Positions 34,359-46,181 are shown, counted from the first letter of the stretch. The stretch is DNA of 64,000 nucleotides from Drosophila pseudoobscura (GCF_009870125.1 NC_046681.1:11111001-11175000), one strand, 5' to 3'. The notes: generated from the sequence alone by a model not told the origin. Made by a program: numbers and translations.

Positions 34359-35847
34359 ACAGTGAGTGAGATTTATGGAAATGCCTGTGTGTGCAATTCA
34401 ATTCGATGGGAACAGATGGTCTCTAAGAGTCAAACGATGTTTAAGGCTGGGGCTTTCTCCACTTATTGTATAACCTTTAAAAATCCCTTAAATATTCTTT
34501 CTATATTTAAAGAACATTTTAAATAAGATCTATTCATAGTCAAGGCTTTCCATCTATTAATATTCGCCTATTTGTGTATCTTCTTTGAATTATTTCCCCC
34601 ACAAAACATTAACCTTAAGGTTTAATTTTACCTCCAGGTACAGCTTTAAGAACAGCCACCATTAGGCTGTCTATCGGCATAGTCAAGGCTTCTCTCTGTT
34701 TCAGTCGTGTTAATCAAACAGAAGACACGTTAAGAACACAGACTGAAATTCAGGGCAGAGCGAAGGAAAACAAACAGAACCCGAAAGCAAGAAAAAGCCG
34801 AAACGAGCCGCAAATGGGGCCTCTGTTGGGAATTATTGATTTTCTGCGACAAATTGCAAAGGGAGGGGCAGCGCTGCTCCTCTCTTTGGGGGGAAACCTA
34901 TTTCGCCATAATGGAAATTTGAATTTCTAAAGGAAACTCTTGCATCTATTGGGGGCGGGGGGGCAGGCGCTGGTAGGATCTAGAGAGTTTCCGAGTGGAA
35001 AACACAGAGGAAACCCAACAATCTGTCAGTTGCCAAGTGGCCCGTCCGTTCGTAATAATTTGTATGACGCGTGTTCTGCTGTTGCTACTGCCGGCTTCTT
35101 ATGCGTCATTCCGTCCAGAGAGCCTTTATCGCTTTGACGTACTTCCAAGGCTCAGTTCTGTTTGGTTGGGTTGGAGTGTTGCCCTCCCCATAGCGATAGG
35201 GATTGCAAGTGTGGGCTGAGAGACAGCTGCCCTCCGTTCTGATGTTTGTCTTAATGATAAATAATCAACTTGTTATTGCAATTATCGGAATGCATGTCCT
35301 CTGTCACTTGGCTGCCTCTGCCTCACAAATTGCATGTCTTTCAAGGTTAGCTCTTGTCGAAAAATCGCATTGTTGCAATTTCTTTCAATTATACCTGGTA
35401 CTCAGAAGGGTTCCAGAGGGTATATTGTGTTTGTGGGGAGGTATGTGAAAAAAGAAGAAGAAGGAAGAGATGCTGACTCTTTTATCCCTGACTTCGCTAT
35501 AGAAAATGTTCCCATAAGCGAAAGGACTCGTTATACTGAATTTAGATCAAGCTGAGAAAAAGTATTATCTATCTAAATAAATAATACAAATTATTAAAAT
35601 GGCATACATTTTTGAACCGATTTCCTTATATTTCCCTATTAAAAAGTTTATTCTTTGGCTGAATAAATCCTGTGGATTAGTACAGGGTATCCCACAATCC
35701 ACTACTGTGGGGATCCTCGACTTCTTGCTTCTTTTTGCTCTCTCCTCCTGCTTCTTTTTGCCTTCTTCCACGTGCCTTTTATTGTGCTTTTTGCCTTTAA
35801 GCGCAAGGGCAAGCCAAAACTATTGCGGGAACAACAAAAGCAAAAAC

Positions 35848-35880
<33 letters not shown>

Positions 35881-38800
35881 TTTATTGTACTATATATAGA
35901 AACCAGAAACTGTTGTTGCTTATCGCGCGGAGGCGGGGTGTAATGGGGAATGGGGCGCGGTCGGTGGAGACATCTTCCCCCATTCCCAACCATTTTCTAT
36001 TCATTCTCCACCCCCCCCCACTGACGTTTGTGAATTGTATTGCATGTTTTGTCGTTCTGTCGTTTGGTTTTCCATCTATTTATAGCAATGACATGTGGAA
36101 ATGGTGAAATTTTCTGCACATAAGCCACCGAAACGTGACAACAGTAAACAAATGCAGTAGGGAGGGAATGGAAGGGAGAATGCGTCTTGCCAGAGATTGC
36201 TGGGGCCTCAATTAGCAGGTGATTATGAATATAACAGGCATTTCTACAGTGAAACGAGGCAATTTCAGAGACGGGGGAACCAAGATTTAACGTGTGGATT
36301 ATGTCGATGGCAAGAAATGTTCGGTTTTTGGGCACATGAAAAGATTCATTTGATCAAATGCAATAAGTTATTTCATCAACCGAAAAACAAATGGCCAACA
36401 AATGATTCATTTTAATGATCATAAAAGCCTCTTCATAAGTCATTCCACATTCAATTGATCTCACTGCGCGAGTATGCGTGTATGTATGTAGTATTCACGA
36501 ATTATGCGAATGTGCTTGAGAGAATATGGCACATTCAAAAACTGGCATAAAGCAGACGAACCCAGAAAAAACGGCAATCGCAAGACAGCCAAAAGAAAGA
36601 GTGAGTGGAAAATAATATGGAGGGGGGGCATCGGATCCACTGTGTGCACACACACACACATGCATGCGTACATATGTACATACACTGCCTTATCTCTATC
36701 TATCTTTGCATACCCTTGGATAGGAGTGGACTATATCAATGTTGTTCAGAAGTTTGTCATCCACCGAAGAGCGAGCAAATGCATGCAATTGGGTGTGTGT
36801 GTGTGTGTGTGTGAGAGATATGAGTGCGCCTTAACATTCTGTTAAAGGCACTGCTATTGAGGTACATTTTTAAGCGGTCTGTTAGGTAATGCATTTCTGT
36901 CTTCTTATTTGCGGTAAAGGGGTATTTTATAGTCGATAAATCACACTTAATGGTTTCATACTGTTTTTATACCCTTCCTCAGAGTATATTCCCATTTATC
37001 AGGTGTCTGCATTGAGTACACATTTACAATTTTCTACATTTAAAAGTAAAAGAATTGTGGCCTGTTTTTTTAATACATTTATTTAGGGTATGCAACACTT
37101 CGACTTTCGGAAACATTTTCTTGTTCCTAATTTTCGGCTGTGTACCGTGGGGGGAGGGGTGGGACGGGGCACAATATATACGATAAATTTCGTTCGTCCC
37201 AACATTTCTCCCATGTTTGATATGATTTCATTTCTGTGTGTTCCTTTTTCTTTATCAAGAATAAATAATAAGAGAAAATCAACAACTAAATTGTATAAAA
37301 TACACACAGATTTCATTTGTATGGGTAGAAAATATCATTGAACTTTTTCAAGGACAGAACCAGAAAGAACAGGGAGAATCAAACCAGAACGGAAGCCAAC
37401 AAGAGCACAGAATAAAGAGAAATCAAAATTTTGTGTGGTGGGATTTTTTTCAAAAGCGATTTTAACTGTTTTTTGTACTTGTTTTTCGATTGAAATTCTG
37501 GTTCCACGCCCTCTCTCCCTTTTCAATGGGAAGTCGATTACCATTGACGCAAATGAATGGCTAAGAGGGTTCGGTCTGGTGCGGTACCCTGATTTGATAT
37601 ATCTATACGACGAATCGCGTCAAATCGATTAGCAACCGAGCATTATTGCGATAAATACAATGACAGAATGCGACAAAAATGTGAGATAAAAGCGAAAAGG
37701 CACTTGCAAAATCAAATACGATTACTCCTACCCAGCAATCTCTGTTGAATAACCGATGATAAAAAGAATTAAACTCTTTCGACTGGAATAAAATGTAGAC
37801 TGATTTGGTTTGCGGGCTGAAAGCGTATCTCCGGCTGACTTGTTGGCTCTCTTCTTTTTGAGATATGATAAATCTATTTGAAAAAGTATTCCCAAAGATT
37901 AGATAGATCTTTTCGTACGTGCCCGAATGACGTAGGTAGGCAATGAAAGTTGCCAAAAACAAGAAAGTAAATCAAAACCAAAAGGAGTGTCTTCGTGCAA
38001 AAGTAGATCTGGGGCAGGTCTGTCCTACTTCCTACTACTTTTTCTGCTGAAACTGGGTCAACTCTTACTGCTGTCCTACATTTGACTGTGAAATGCGGAA
38101 ATTCCTGAGCTCCCGGGTCAATGAAAGTAAAAGGAGTTTCATTAATAACTAAATTTAAGCCACAATTTGAAATACTGAAGTATTTCCGATTTTGCACAGC
38201 ACGCACACACACTAACGCAGCACACAACACTGCACTCATACACTCGAATGGCTTTAGGTGGGAAAAAATCACTAAATTTGACATTATTACTGCACAAAGC
38301 CCCAATAAAAATGTAATTTCCTTTTCAATATTAATTCACACACATTAATTCTCATAAATTATATGATAAATGCTGTATTTTTGGCCATAAATAACCAGAA
38401 ATTAACAAAAGCCCACACACGTGCAAATTCGCACAAGCAGCGATATACATACATACATATACACTGATGCCTTGAGCATGTGTATTCGTATGCCTTCAGG
38501 CTTATCGTTTTGTAAATTCTCTTTTTAAAATTATAAAAATATATTTTTATGGTTTCTATTTTACACCCACACACGCACCCGCATGCATATACACTTACCA
38601 CAATTGCCATACACATTTGAGTATAACTTTTGGAGCTTTTTCGTTGCTTTTTTGGGTGCACGAGAAAATTGAATTCACGCACACTCACACAGCACAATAC
38701 ACGGGCGTACACACTCAGGCAGAGACTATTCTCACAGACACACGAATTCCACGAATGCAATTGGCTTCTGTGTCTAGGCAGAATCCCAGATTTGATTGTA

Positions 38801-39120
38801 TTTTTAAACTTTGTATTTCAGTTTACAAGTGTTTTATATTGAATGTAATTGGCAATTGATTGCTTTTGGGCGACATTAACACAGTATTCAGCTGCTGCCG
38901 TGGTCAAAAAGGGCTTAACCTCAAATTTCTTTGGTGGCACACAGACGTACACACACACACACACTCACGCACAGATGGGCGAGACACAGCGCGAGGCGAA
39001 TATCAATTGGAGCAACAGACGTTGTTGGTGTGAAATCACTGAAGGCTAAAACGACAACCAATTCGATTTTCTGGCTAGGTCAAGCACTGGTATTACACAA
39101 TTAATATAGATTTCGAAGGA
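34359..39120. other. Spacer without recognised gene
   Basis: Mostly AT-rich DNA with simple repeats: a (CA) run at about 35850-35879 and 36649-36660, a (TG) run at 36794-36813, and (CA)/(AC) stretches around 38560-38720 and 38949-38963. No open frame has a recognisable product. Confidence 0.5.
35850..35879. repeat. (CA)n microsatellite
   Basis: About 15 uninterrupted CA units. Open frames crossing it read Thr-His repeats and are not genes. Confidence 0.9.
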
Positions 39121-39164
39121 TTTTTAATTGAAGACTAACTAGAGTTGCTGTTGCTGATAGCGGC

Positions 39165-39196
39165 TATCGACTTATCGACTTATCGACTTATCGATA
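39165..39196. promoter_or_regulatory. TATCGACT array ending in a DRE site
   Basis: Three TATCGACT units follow one another and end in TATCGATA (39189-39196), the DNA-replication-related element bound by DREF in flies. It borders the left inverted repeat of the element at 39202. Whether it serves a promoter is unknown; the nearest gene start on the plus strand is 1.8 kb away. Confidence 0.4.
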
Positions 39197-39201
39197 AAAT
39201 A

Positions 39202-39268
39202 TACCGTCCGACCCTCAGAAATATACCAAAATATACCGTCTGATTTGAAAAATATACCGTAAATATAC
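39202..39268 (+). repeat. Left terminal inverted repeat
   Basis: 67 bp, pairs with 40834-40900 in inverted orientation. It starts 'taccgtccgaccctcag'. Confidence 0.75.
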
Positions 39269-40833
39269 TGACAAATTCAAGATCGAAAATTTCTATACTC
39301 TGCGTTTTTTAATAATTCTTTAAAAATATAATTTAATAACCAGATGAAATTGATGAAAATATTATAATATACTGATATACTTCATTTCAGCGTCAAAATA
39401 TACAGAAAAGTTATTATATACAGTAAATGGTCACCGAGAATCGATAGTACGTACTATCGGTTGAATTCTGTTCACAGTCGATAGCTGGAATAAGGGTATT
39501 CAAAAAACTGACTGACTGAACTGGTATAGATTTATTCATATTTCATTCATATTGGTATTGGGTTTTTTATAGTGCTTAAAAAGTGCTTAAAAGTAGTCAA
39601 TCTTGTAGAAAAAGTGATTAGTTAAAATTAGCATATCTGCAGAAAATTGATCTATCAATTTAATAAAATTATGTCTTGAGGTATGGAAGTCCGCGGTAAT
39701 TCAAATTGTACCATAAGCAGTGTTGCGGGCAACATTAACTTGTTTTAGTCAAAATACAATACATGAAAGTACTTAAAAGTAGTTAATATTGTTGAATATG
39801 TATTCTTTAATGGGATAAAATTAAGTGGGCAAAGCTGAGCGATATATAGCTTAAAATGTCCGACGAAAGATAAATTTGGCAACACCCGCTGCACCACAAA
39901 TGAGTCCCATTCCATATTTCAATGCTCACATACCCTACCCTGGCGGAAATGGATGTTATAGAACTGAGAAAATATTTGTCATCCCAGGCTCTAATGAATT
40001 GGCCTCTAAAATTCAATCTAAGACAAGGTCTTTATTAATTACGTTTGAAAGCAGCTTTGAAAACAGAATCTCTATATAATATTAACGAAATAGGGTATAA
40101 AAATGCCCATACTCTGGTTGACAAGAAATGAGTCTGAAAAAATCACCAACATTGACGTCATAACACTGCGGCTGTTTTTTTGTTAAACATTGTTGTTGAA
40201 ACCGTGTTTTGGTCAAAATAAAATACATGCGAGTACTTAAAATTAGTTAATCTTGAACACTATTTATTTAGCAATCATATAAAATTATCTGGGCAAAGCT
40301 GGGAGATCTATATAGCTGGGAATATACGACGGAAGATCAAAAACGAGTATTTATTGGTGAATAACCGGTTGACAACAATGATTCCCGGCAAAAGTAATTT
40401 TCATACCCTAGGGAAAAGGATGTTATAGAATTCAGAAAATGTTTGACATTCCAGGCTCCGTAGGTATCAGGATCGAGATAAATACAAGATACTAATACAT
40501 GAATATGTCTAAAACATATCGATTTGAGAAAATTCTTTATAAATTTCTTCTTATCTTCATATAAAAGTTAAGAAATAGGGTATACAAGTTGCGATCATTG
40601 TGTCTTAAAATACCAGCAACATTGCGACTGTTTTTTTGTTGAACTATTTTTTTTAAACCTTGTTTTAGTCAAAATGCAATAAAAGCAAGTGTTTAAAATA
40701 AACTAGTCAATTAGAAAATAGATTCACTAATCGGATAAAATTATGTGGGCATGGCTAAATGTTCTATATAGCTAGTAATATTTCACGGAAAATTAAAAAC
40801 GAGGAATATTTAAAATATAACTTGAATTCCTCA

Positions 40834-40900
40834 GTATACTTACGGTATATTTTTTAAATGAGACGGTATGTTTCGGTATATTTCTGAGGGTCGGCCGGTA
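40834..40900 (-). repeat. Right terminal inverted repeat
   Basis: 67 bp, the inverted partner of 39202-39268. It ends 'ctgagggtcggccggta', directly followed by the promoter motif of the downstream gene. Confidence 0.75.
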
Positions 40901-40905
40901 GTCCG

Positions 40906-40916
40906 CGGTCACACTG
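40906..40916 (+). promoter_or_regulatory. Core-promoter Motif 1 (CGGTCACACTG)
   Basis: A full match to the Drosophila Motif 1 consensus YGGTCACACTR, bound by M1BP at TATA-less, broadly expressed genes. It is 75 bp upstream of the ATG at 40991, in the right orientation. This predicts a housekeeping-type promoter for the following gene. Confidence 0.65.
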
Positions 40917-40990
40917 TCCATTGTTCAAGACGCAAAATTTTCCGCGAATTGGAAATATAAATATATTATTCACAATACAGCTTAGAGGGA

Positions 40991-42172
40991 ATGTCCAAAC
41001 GTAAAGCCGAGGATACAAACATCGAAATGGCATCAGGTCAAGAGAAAATCAGCCCCAAGGTACGAAAAAAAATACACTTTTTGCAAACAAAAGATTTGGG
41101 GCTTTATATTTTTCGGGTTTTTTTGTAGAACAATTTTAACATTGGCCTGGCAGAGCCACTGAAAGATTATCAGAAGCTGATCGAAACGAAGGTGCAAGTT
41201 GATGAAATTGTCGACGATGAAGTCATCAAGAATAATTTCGAAGGCATTGCAGCGGCGGCGCGTGGCGTCATTTGGCAGCTGCTATTTACCGGAGCTGATG
41301 GCGACGGCGGCGTCATCTCTGAGTCACAGCAGAAGGCTTCCGAACTGCTAGAGGAATACAAAGGTGATGCCACATTCTATGATCCATGGGAGTACAACAA
41401 ATGGATTATCACGCTGCGGGACGAAGTGCTGAAGAAGGAACTCCTTGATTTTTGGCGAAACACAATCGTGAAGAAGCAGCTTGGACCGTGCTGGTCGCGC
41501 GACTGTGATCTGTTTGACAGTGACGATACGCCTCCAGTGGAGTTTTACGCCCACGCTGGATGCACGGCTCCGTTTGCCGCCAGTCTCAAGGTGCGAGCAG
41601 CCAACAATGAGCTGCGGGCATCAGAAGCCTCCGATGCAGAGTCATCCAGGGAAGCACCCGAGGGGGAGGAGAGATCTGCAGAGCGCAGTGCCGATGATGA
41701 GGCAGCCTTCACGGGTGTATTCGATGCTGTTATAACCCGGGATCAGCCGCTCAGCGAATACCGCGACCTCATGACGCGCTTTGTGCTGACCGATGTCATT
41801 GTACCCGATGAAATTCAGCAGGCCAGCGTCAAGAAGATCGCCAAAGCCGCCCAGGATGTCATCTGGCAGATTCTGTTCGAGGGCAAGCCCTCGCAAGAGG
41901 ATCAAGACAAGGCGGCCGATCTGCTGCAGGAGTATAAAACCGATTCCGGCTTCTATGGCCCCTGGGACTACAACGAGTGGATTGTTAAGCTGCGCGATGA
42001 GGTCCTGGCCAAACAGCTGCTCGACTTTTGGCGAGAGAAGATCGTCAAGCTGGAGCTGGGTCCCTGCTGGTCCCGCGACTCGGATTTCTTTGAAAACGAT
42101 GATGATGTACCCCTGGAGTTCTACAACAAAGCTGGCTGCAAGGCGCCCTTCAATCCACCAGCCGATACCTAG
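40991..42172 (+). CDS. Protein with two tandem Ku80-C-terminal-like domains
   Basis: Exons 40991-41059 and 41129-42172 join in phase 0 across a 69-nt intron. The protein is 370 residues and starts MSKRKAEDTNIEMASGQEK. Two homologous segments, about residues 30-172 and 228-370, share VIWQ(L/I)LF, LL(E/Q)EYK, WIxxLRDEVLxKxLLDFWR, IVKxxLGPCWSRD and (P)xEFYxxAGCxAPF. The pattern of helices with A.xLLxxYK, PWxYNxWI, LLDFW and LGxx resembles the C-terminal domain of Ku80 (XRCC5) that binds DNA-PKcs, but there is no Ku core or vWA domain. A linker rich in Ala, Glu and Ser separates the repeats. An exact cellular role cannot be given. Conserved Cys in LGPCWSRD and AGCxAPF is unlike Ku80. The gene is convergent with twine. 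Confidence 0.75.
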
Positions 42173-43999
42173 ATGGACAGGAGCTCCTCCATTGAAGCCC
42201 CCACCACGTTGTTGCCTGCAGCTTTTCATACATTTTGTGGTTTATGGTTTCGTTAGTCTGTGGCGCACGAATAATTTTGGCAACTAATTAAATTAAATAC
42301 ATTTGATTATTTAAAATATTTATTATGAGATGCGTTGCGCGTTGAAAATCTCATTTAAATGTGAAAATAAGTTTAAAGTCGTATGCAAAAAGTGTTTCGA
42401 AAATTCCTCGAATATAAAAAGTGTCCTTCATATTTATTTAAAGAAGATTTTACATTGAAATTATAATGTTTTTGTATTTCATCTATTAATTAATGATGCA
42501 ATTAAAAGATGTTTTACATTTATAAAAAAATATATTTTCTTTACTCGCTTTGAAATCAAATCGAAAGTCTCTTGGAGCGTGCAGGGGGATATGGAAAAAC
42601 CCACAAGATAATTAAATCAATTCATTTCCATTGTCATTGTAAGACTGTTTTATTTGCATCGAAGGTACTGATAAGGCAAGAGCCTCCCCTCCGATCTTTT
42701 ATTTGATGTCAATAGCAAAAGGTGCTCGCAGAGCTCTCAGGTTCTGAGAAGGCTATCAGGTTCTATAAGCTGTGATTCATGTGAAGTGAAATGCCAGCTT
42801 TTGCTATCAGTAGGAGACTGGCTTTTGCCCAGGGGATCGTTGGATTTTCCTACTACATAAACAAGCATAGTATAGGAACATCTGTAATCGCAAGCCTGTG
42901 AAAGGGATTTAGATTTGCCAGCATACTTATTTATTTGACTTTGTGAAATAATTGGTATTGATCGCAGAAGATTTTGGTAATTTTCTAGATTTGGTATAAA
43001 ATTATATATAATTTATATTATATATATTTTTTATACAACTTTCGGAAACCTACAAATTTGTATTATATTCATTCGTTTTTTTTACCCAAGTTTTTTGCTT
43101 AATTTCAAAAATAACTTTCTTAATTTATTAGAATTATTATTTCGAAAAAATATTATTAGTAATAGATTTTGAAATAATTTTTGAATATTTAAATATGATT
43201 TTTCTCAATATCCAAAATTATAGACCTTAAGGATCTTAATTAAAGTATTAAAGCTATAGTCTTATTAAAGTAATATTGTTTTCTCGTTCTATTTTATAGA
43301 CACTTCCATAATGCTCATTTCAGATTTTTGTGCTTTTATTTCAGCAATCATTTAAATCTTTTTCCCATATTTTTTTAAAATCCCTAAGCGTTTAACTCTT
43401 TTTTTTTTTTAAATATGGATAGAAATATAAGTAGATCCCTTCCTTCTTCTTTTTTTTTAGTTTTAAGCAAGTATTTTAATCTTTTTCCATTATTTTTGGT
43501 AAATCCTTCGGGCTTTTTGGATTGAAATCCCTTTCTGCAATTTATATAAGTTTTAAGAACCCGAAACTCAATTGCTTGAATAGTTTTTTTTCATTTCCTT
43601 TTATGCTTAAAATATATTTTATTTGGGCTTTGGGAAAACATTTGATTTACAAATATATTGGATTAAAACTAAAATTAAACACGAAATACAAATATATATT
43701 TTGCAACTAAACTTTAAAATGCCGAACACAAACAATAAACTAAATCAATTCGAAATTTTCACTTTCACTGACTAGAGAACATTTCTTTTCTTTTTTTTTT
43801 GGTTGGTGTGGGGTTTTTCTATGTATAAAACTCTCAACTAGAAATCGAAATACGAATAAACATTAAATCTTAAAGGGAAAAACTCAACATTTGAACAAAA
43901 ATCAACGAAACGAAACGAAACTATAAATTTGCGTCCTTTCAATCCTAGCGATTAATTTTGTTTTAGAATAATTATTATGGAGAGGTGGATGGGCGCCGC
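42173..43999. other. Shared 3' region of two convergent genes
   Basis: AT-rich DNA holding the 3' UTRs of the Ku80-like gene (an 'attaaa' signal near 42288) and of twine on the other strand. Poly-T runs occur at 43400-43460 and 43787-43800. No coding exon seen. Confidence 0.5.
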
Positions 44000-45292
44000 C
44001 TACTCGGCGTAAAGCAAGCGGGAACGTGATTTGCGCAGGGTACGGGATCCGGTACTGCCGCCGCCACCAATGCCACTGTCACCGCCGTCGCTATCGCCGC
44101 ACTGCCACGACTTGGTCTTGGCCCGAAAGTGGCGGAATTCCTCGTTGTAGGCGGGCGCCAGCATGGGCACATAGCTGCGGGGTTCGCAGAGATTCGCATG
44201 GAGATTGAAGAACTCCTTGTAGCCGTTGTGCAGCAGATACAGCTCCGGATAGTCCAGGGCCGGATAGTTGTGCGTGTGCTGGCTGCGATCGTTGCTGCGC
44301 AGGAAGCGCAACAGCTTCGGTCCACGCTCCGACGAGAACTCACAGTGAAAGATGTAGATGTAGCGCTGTCCTGGCACAGGCTTCAATGCGGCAGCCGGAA
44401 AGGCCTCCTTGATGAGGGCCCGAGTGTACAGATTCTGGGCGCCGCGTATGTGCCCGCCCTCGTACTCGTACGGATAGCGACAGTCGATGATCTGGTAGCA
44501 GTCTTTGCCCAGCTGCTCGCCGAAATCCCCATTGATCAGGCGCGCCAGGGTATCACACGAAATGGTCTTCAAGTCCCTATGACGGGTACCAGCGATCAGG
44601 CAGGGCAGGGCACATGGTTTGCTCAGATCCCCAATCAATTCGGGCTCGTCGCCCAGGGCTGTGAGAATGTCGGCATCGTTCATGGACACGGACTTGCGCA
44701 GCAGCATGCGGGTGGCGCTAGGTGACGTCTTGTGGCTAAGCACAGACACGCTGCTACCATTGGAGTCCTCTTCCGCCGGGTCACTGGGCAGCATGCTCAG
44801 GCAGCGACGTGCCGAGCGCGCCTTTGGTTCGCTGCTGCTCTCCGAGATGTGGTCCGTCTTCAGCTGGCCAGTAATCAGTTGCTCCAGATCGTCGGGCAAA
44901 CCCACAGGCAAATCATGGCCAACAGCATCTCTCTGGTCCAATTCGAACATGTGCAGGTACTCGTCGTCCAGGGAGTTGCCCGAATCGTAGCTAGAGGCTA
45001 TGCTATTGATGCTATTGAAGGTTCGTAGGGTGTTGGTGGACTTGGGTGTGCCACCGGCGCACTCATTCAGACGGGCGCCGCGCATATTGTACGACAGCTC
45101 GGTGATCGGCGACAGTGCGGTGGCCGAATTGGCGGGAATGTGCCGCTTGAGCATGCGCTGCAGTGGCGTCTCCAGCAGCCCCTTGCGACGTTTCGCCATA
45201 TTATTGGTCGGAATATTCTCCTGATTCTCCAAATCGAAGCTAAAACCATCATCTTGTTCCTCATCATCGAGCATCAGCCGCTTGCAGGCCAT
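44000..45292 (-). CDS. twe: Twine, Cdc25-type M-phase inducer phosphatase
   Basis: A single-exon 430-residue Cdc25 phosphatase, which activates Cdk1 by removing inhibitory phosphates from its Thr/Tyr pair. In flies Twine acts in meiosis in both sexes and in the early embryo, while String serves most mitoses (family knowledge). The N-terminal half is a variable regulatory region (ENQENIPTN, SPITELSYNM, RRCLSMLPSDP). The catalytic rhodanese fold spans about residues 245-385. Its CH2A-like motif is IIDCRYPYEYEGGHIRGA and its active site is HC317EFSSER323GP, so catalytic Cys and Arg are intact. The C-terminus is Gly/Ser-rich and basic. I call Twine over String because of the length near 426 residues and the overall sequence, from memory; String is longer. 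The start is the first ATG, giving MACKRLML. Confidence 0.9.
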   Translation of the reverse strand: MACKRLMLDDEEQDDGFSFDLENQENIPTNNMAKRRKGLLETPLQRMLKRHIPANSATALSPITELSYNMRGARLNECAGGTPKSTNTLRTFNSINSIASSYDSGNSLDDEYLHMFELDQRDAVGHDLPVGLPDDLEQLITGQLKTDHISESSSEPKARSARRCLSMLPSDPAEEDSNGSSVSVLSHKTSPSATRMLLRKSVSMNDADILTALGDEPELIGDLSKPCALPCLIAGTRHRDLKTISCDTLARLINGDFGEQLGKDCYQIIDCRYPYEYEGGHIRGAQNLYTRALIKEAFPAAALKPVPGQRYIYIFHCEFSSERGPKLLRFLRSNDRSQHTHNYPALDYPELYLLHNGYKEFFNLHANLCEPRSYVPMLAPAYNEEFRHFRAKTKSWQCGDSDGGDSGIGGGGSTGSRTLRKSRSRLLYAE

Positions 45293-46043
45293 AATTCACA
45301 GACAGCTGCTGTGAGAATTCTGCGATTAACCGATCAGCTGGCGATCTGCACTTTCACTTGATCAATACTCACACTGATTTTCCTAAATTAGCTTTGGATT
45401 ATTTTAAATGCGTGAAAAGCGTGCTCTGGGTGCAATTCTCTGGCCTTCCTTTTAGTCTGTCTTTTCCTTTTCGCTTTTCGCGGCAAAACCTTTTGGCGCC
45501 TTTCACCGATTCCCCATCCCTTTCTAGTTCGAGTCACCGGCATAATATCAGGTAGGTAAACATTGCAGAATTCTAGAGATGAGCTCTAGCCGATAAACAG
45601 TGTGGTGAATTCACGCTATTTAAATTTGAATTTAAAATTATGGAGGATTTATACTTGAATTTTTCAACAATATTTTAGAATATAAAAATTGAGTGAATAT
45701 ACTTAGGTGAAATATTTGCTAAGACTGAAAAATATTCGTTTAAACTGTGCCAGTGACTACTATTAATTAATCAGCCGATAAAAGATCACTCTGGCTGTTT
45801 TTTTACAATTTACTTGCATTTTATTCGTGATTTCAATAAGAAATATTTATTCAGTTAAATATTTAACAGAAAATATACATTTACATTTAAAATTGCGGGT
45901 TTTTGAACCAATTTTTTAGACAGTTTGCAGGAAGACCACTCTTTAAAGACGCTTAGACAGATAAATAGATGATTCAACGGGTTTCCCGCCAACTTTAAGT
46001 GAACAAATGAATCACCATACCACCATAAATAACATTCAAGGTA
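45293..46043 (-). other. twe: twine 5' UTR and upstream region
   Basis: Leader and promoter side of twine on the minus strand, becoming AT-rich after about 45560. I cannot assign a TATA box or a transcription start. Confidence 0.4.
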
Positions 46044-46181
46044 TTAATCTCCGTCATGTTCGCCGGCTCCGGCACTGACATGCTCCAGAAACACCAAGAT
46101 CAGTGCTGTTACCAGTATTTGCTCGGAATAAGAGAGGCCCCAAGAGAGACACAGACAAACACACGCACGTTGGACACGCAT
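46044..46181 (-). CDS. Candidate small ORF, 45 aa, hydrophobic
   Basis: It starts MRVQRACVCLCLSWGLSYSE, continues with a hydrophobic stretch ILVTALILVFLEHVSAG, and ends AGEHDGD and TAA. It looks like a signal peptide or a single membrane helix followed by a short acidic tail. A second frame inside it (ATG near 46081) reads MSVPEPANMTEINTLNVIYG and extends 28 residues, so which frame is real, if either, is unclear. The GC content and codon balance stand out from the AT-rich surroundings. It lies 750 bp upstream of twine on the same strand. Confidence 0.25.
   Translation of the reverse strand: MRVQRACVCLCLSWGLSYSEQILVTALILVFLEHVSAGAGEHDGD

Larger units (their letters stand above)
39202..40900. 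mobile_element. Non-coding repeat element with 67-bp inverted ends
   Basis: The left end (39202-39268) and right end (40834-40900) are inverted copies, 61 of 67 positions alike by eye. Both are built from 'atatacc' motifs and contain 'ccgaccctcagaaatatacc'. Between them are about three and a half tandem units of roughly 455-463 bp, marked by 'ttttagtcaaaata' at about 39744, 40207 and 40663 and by 'ggataaaatta' blocks. No transposase frame exists. It resembles a fold-back element or MITE. Similar 'atataccaaaatatacc' motifs occur near many fly promoters, and the right end lies only 90 bp before the next start codon. Confidence 0.6.

Noticed and set aside
41348..42287. Minus-strand and shifted-frame ORFs over the Ku80-like gene
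   Set aside because: They are shadows; the plus-strand frame has the duplicated domain and a clean splice.
44026..45224. Plus-strand ORFs over twine
   Set aside because: They are antisense to the intact Cdc25 frame.
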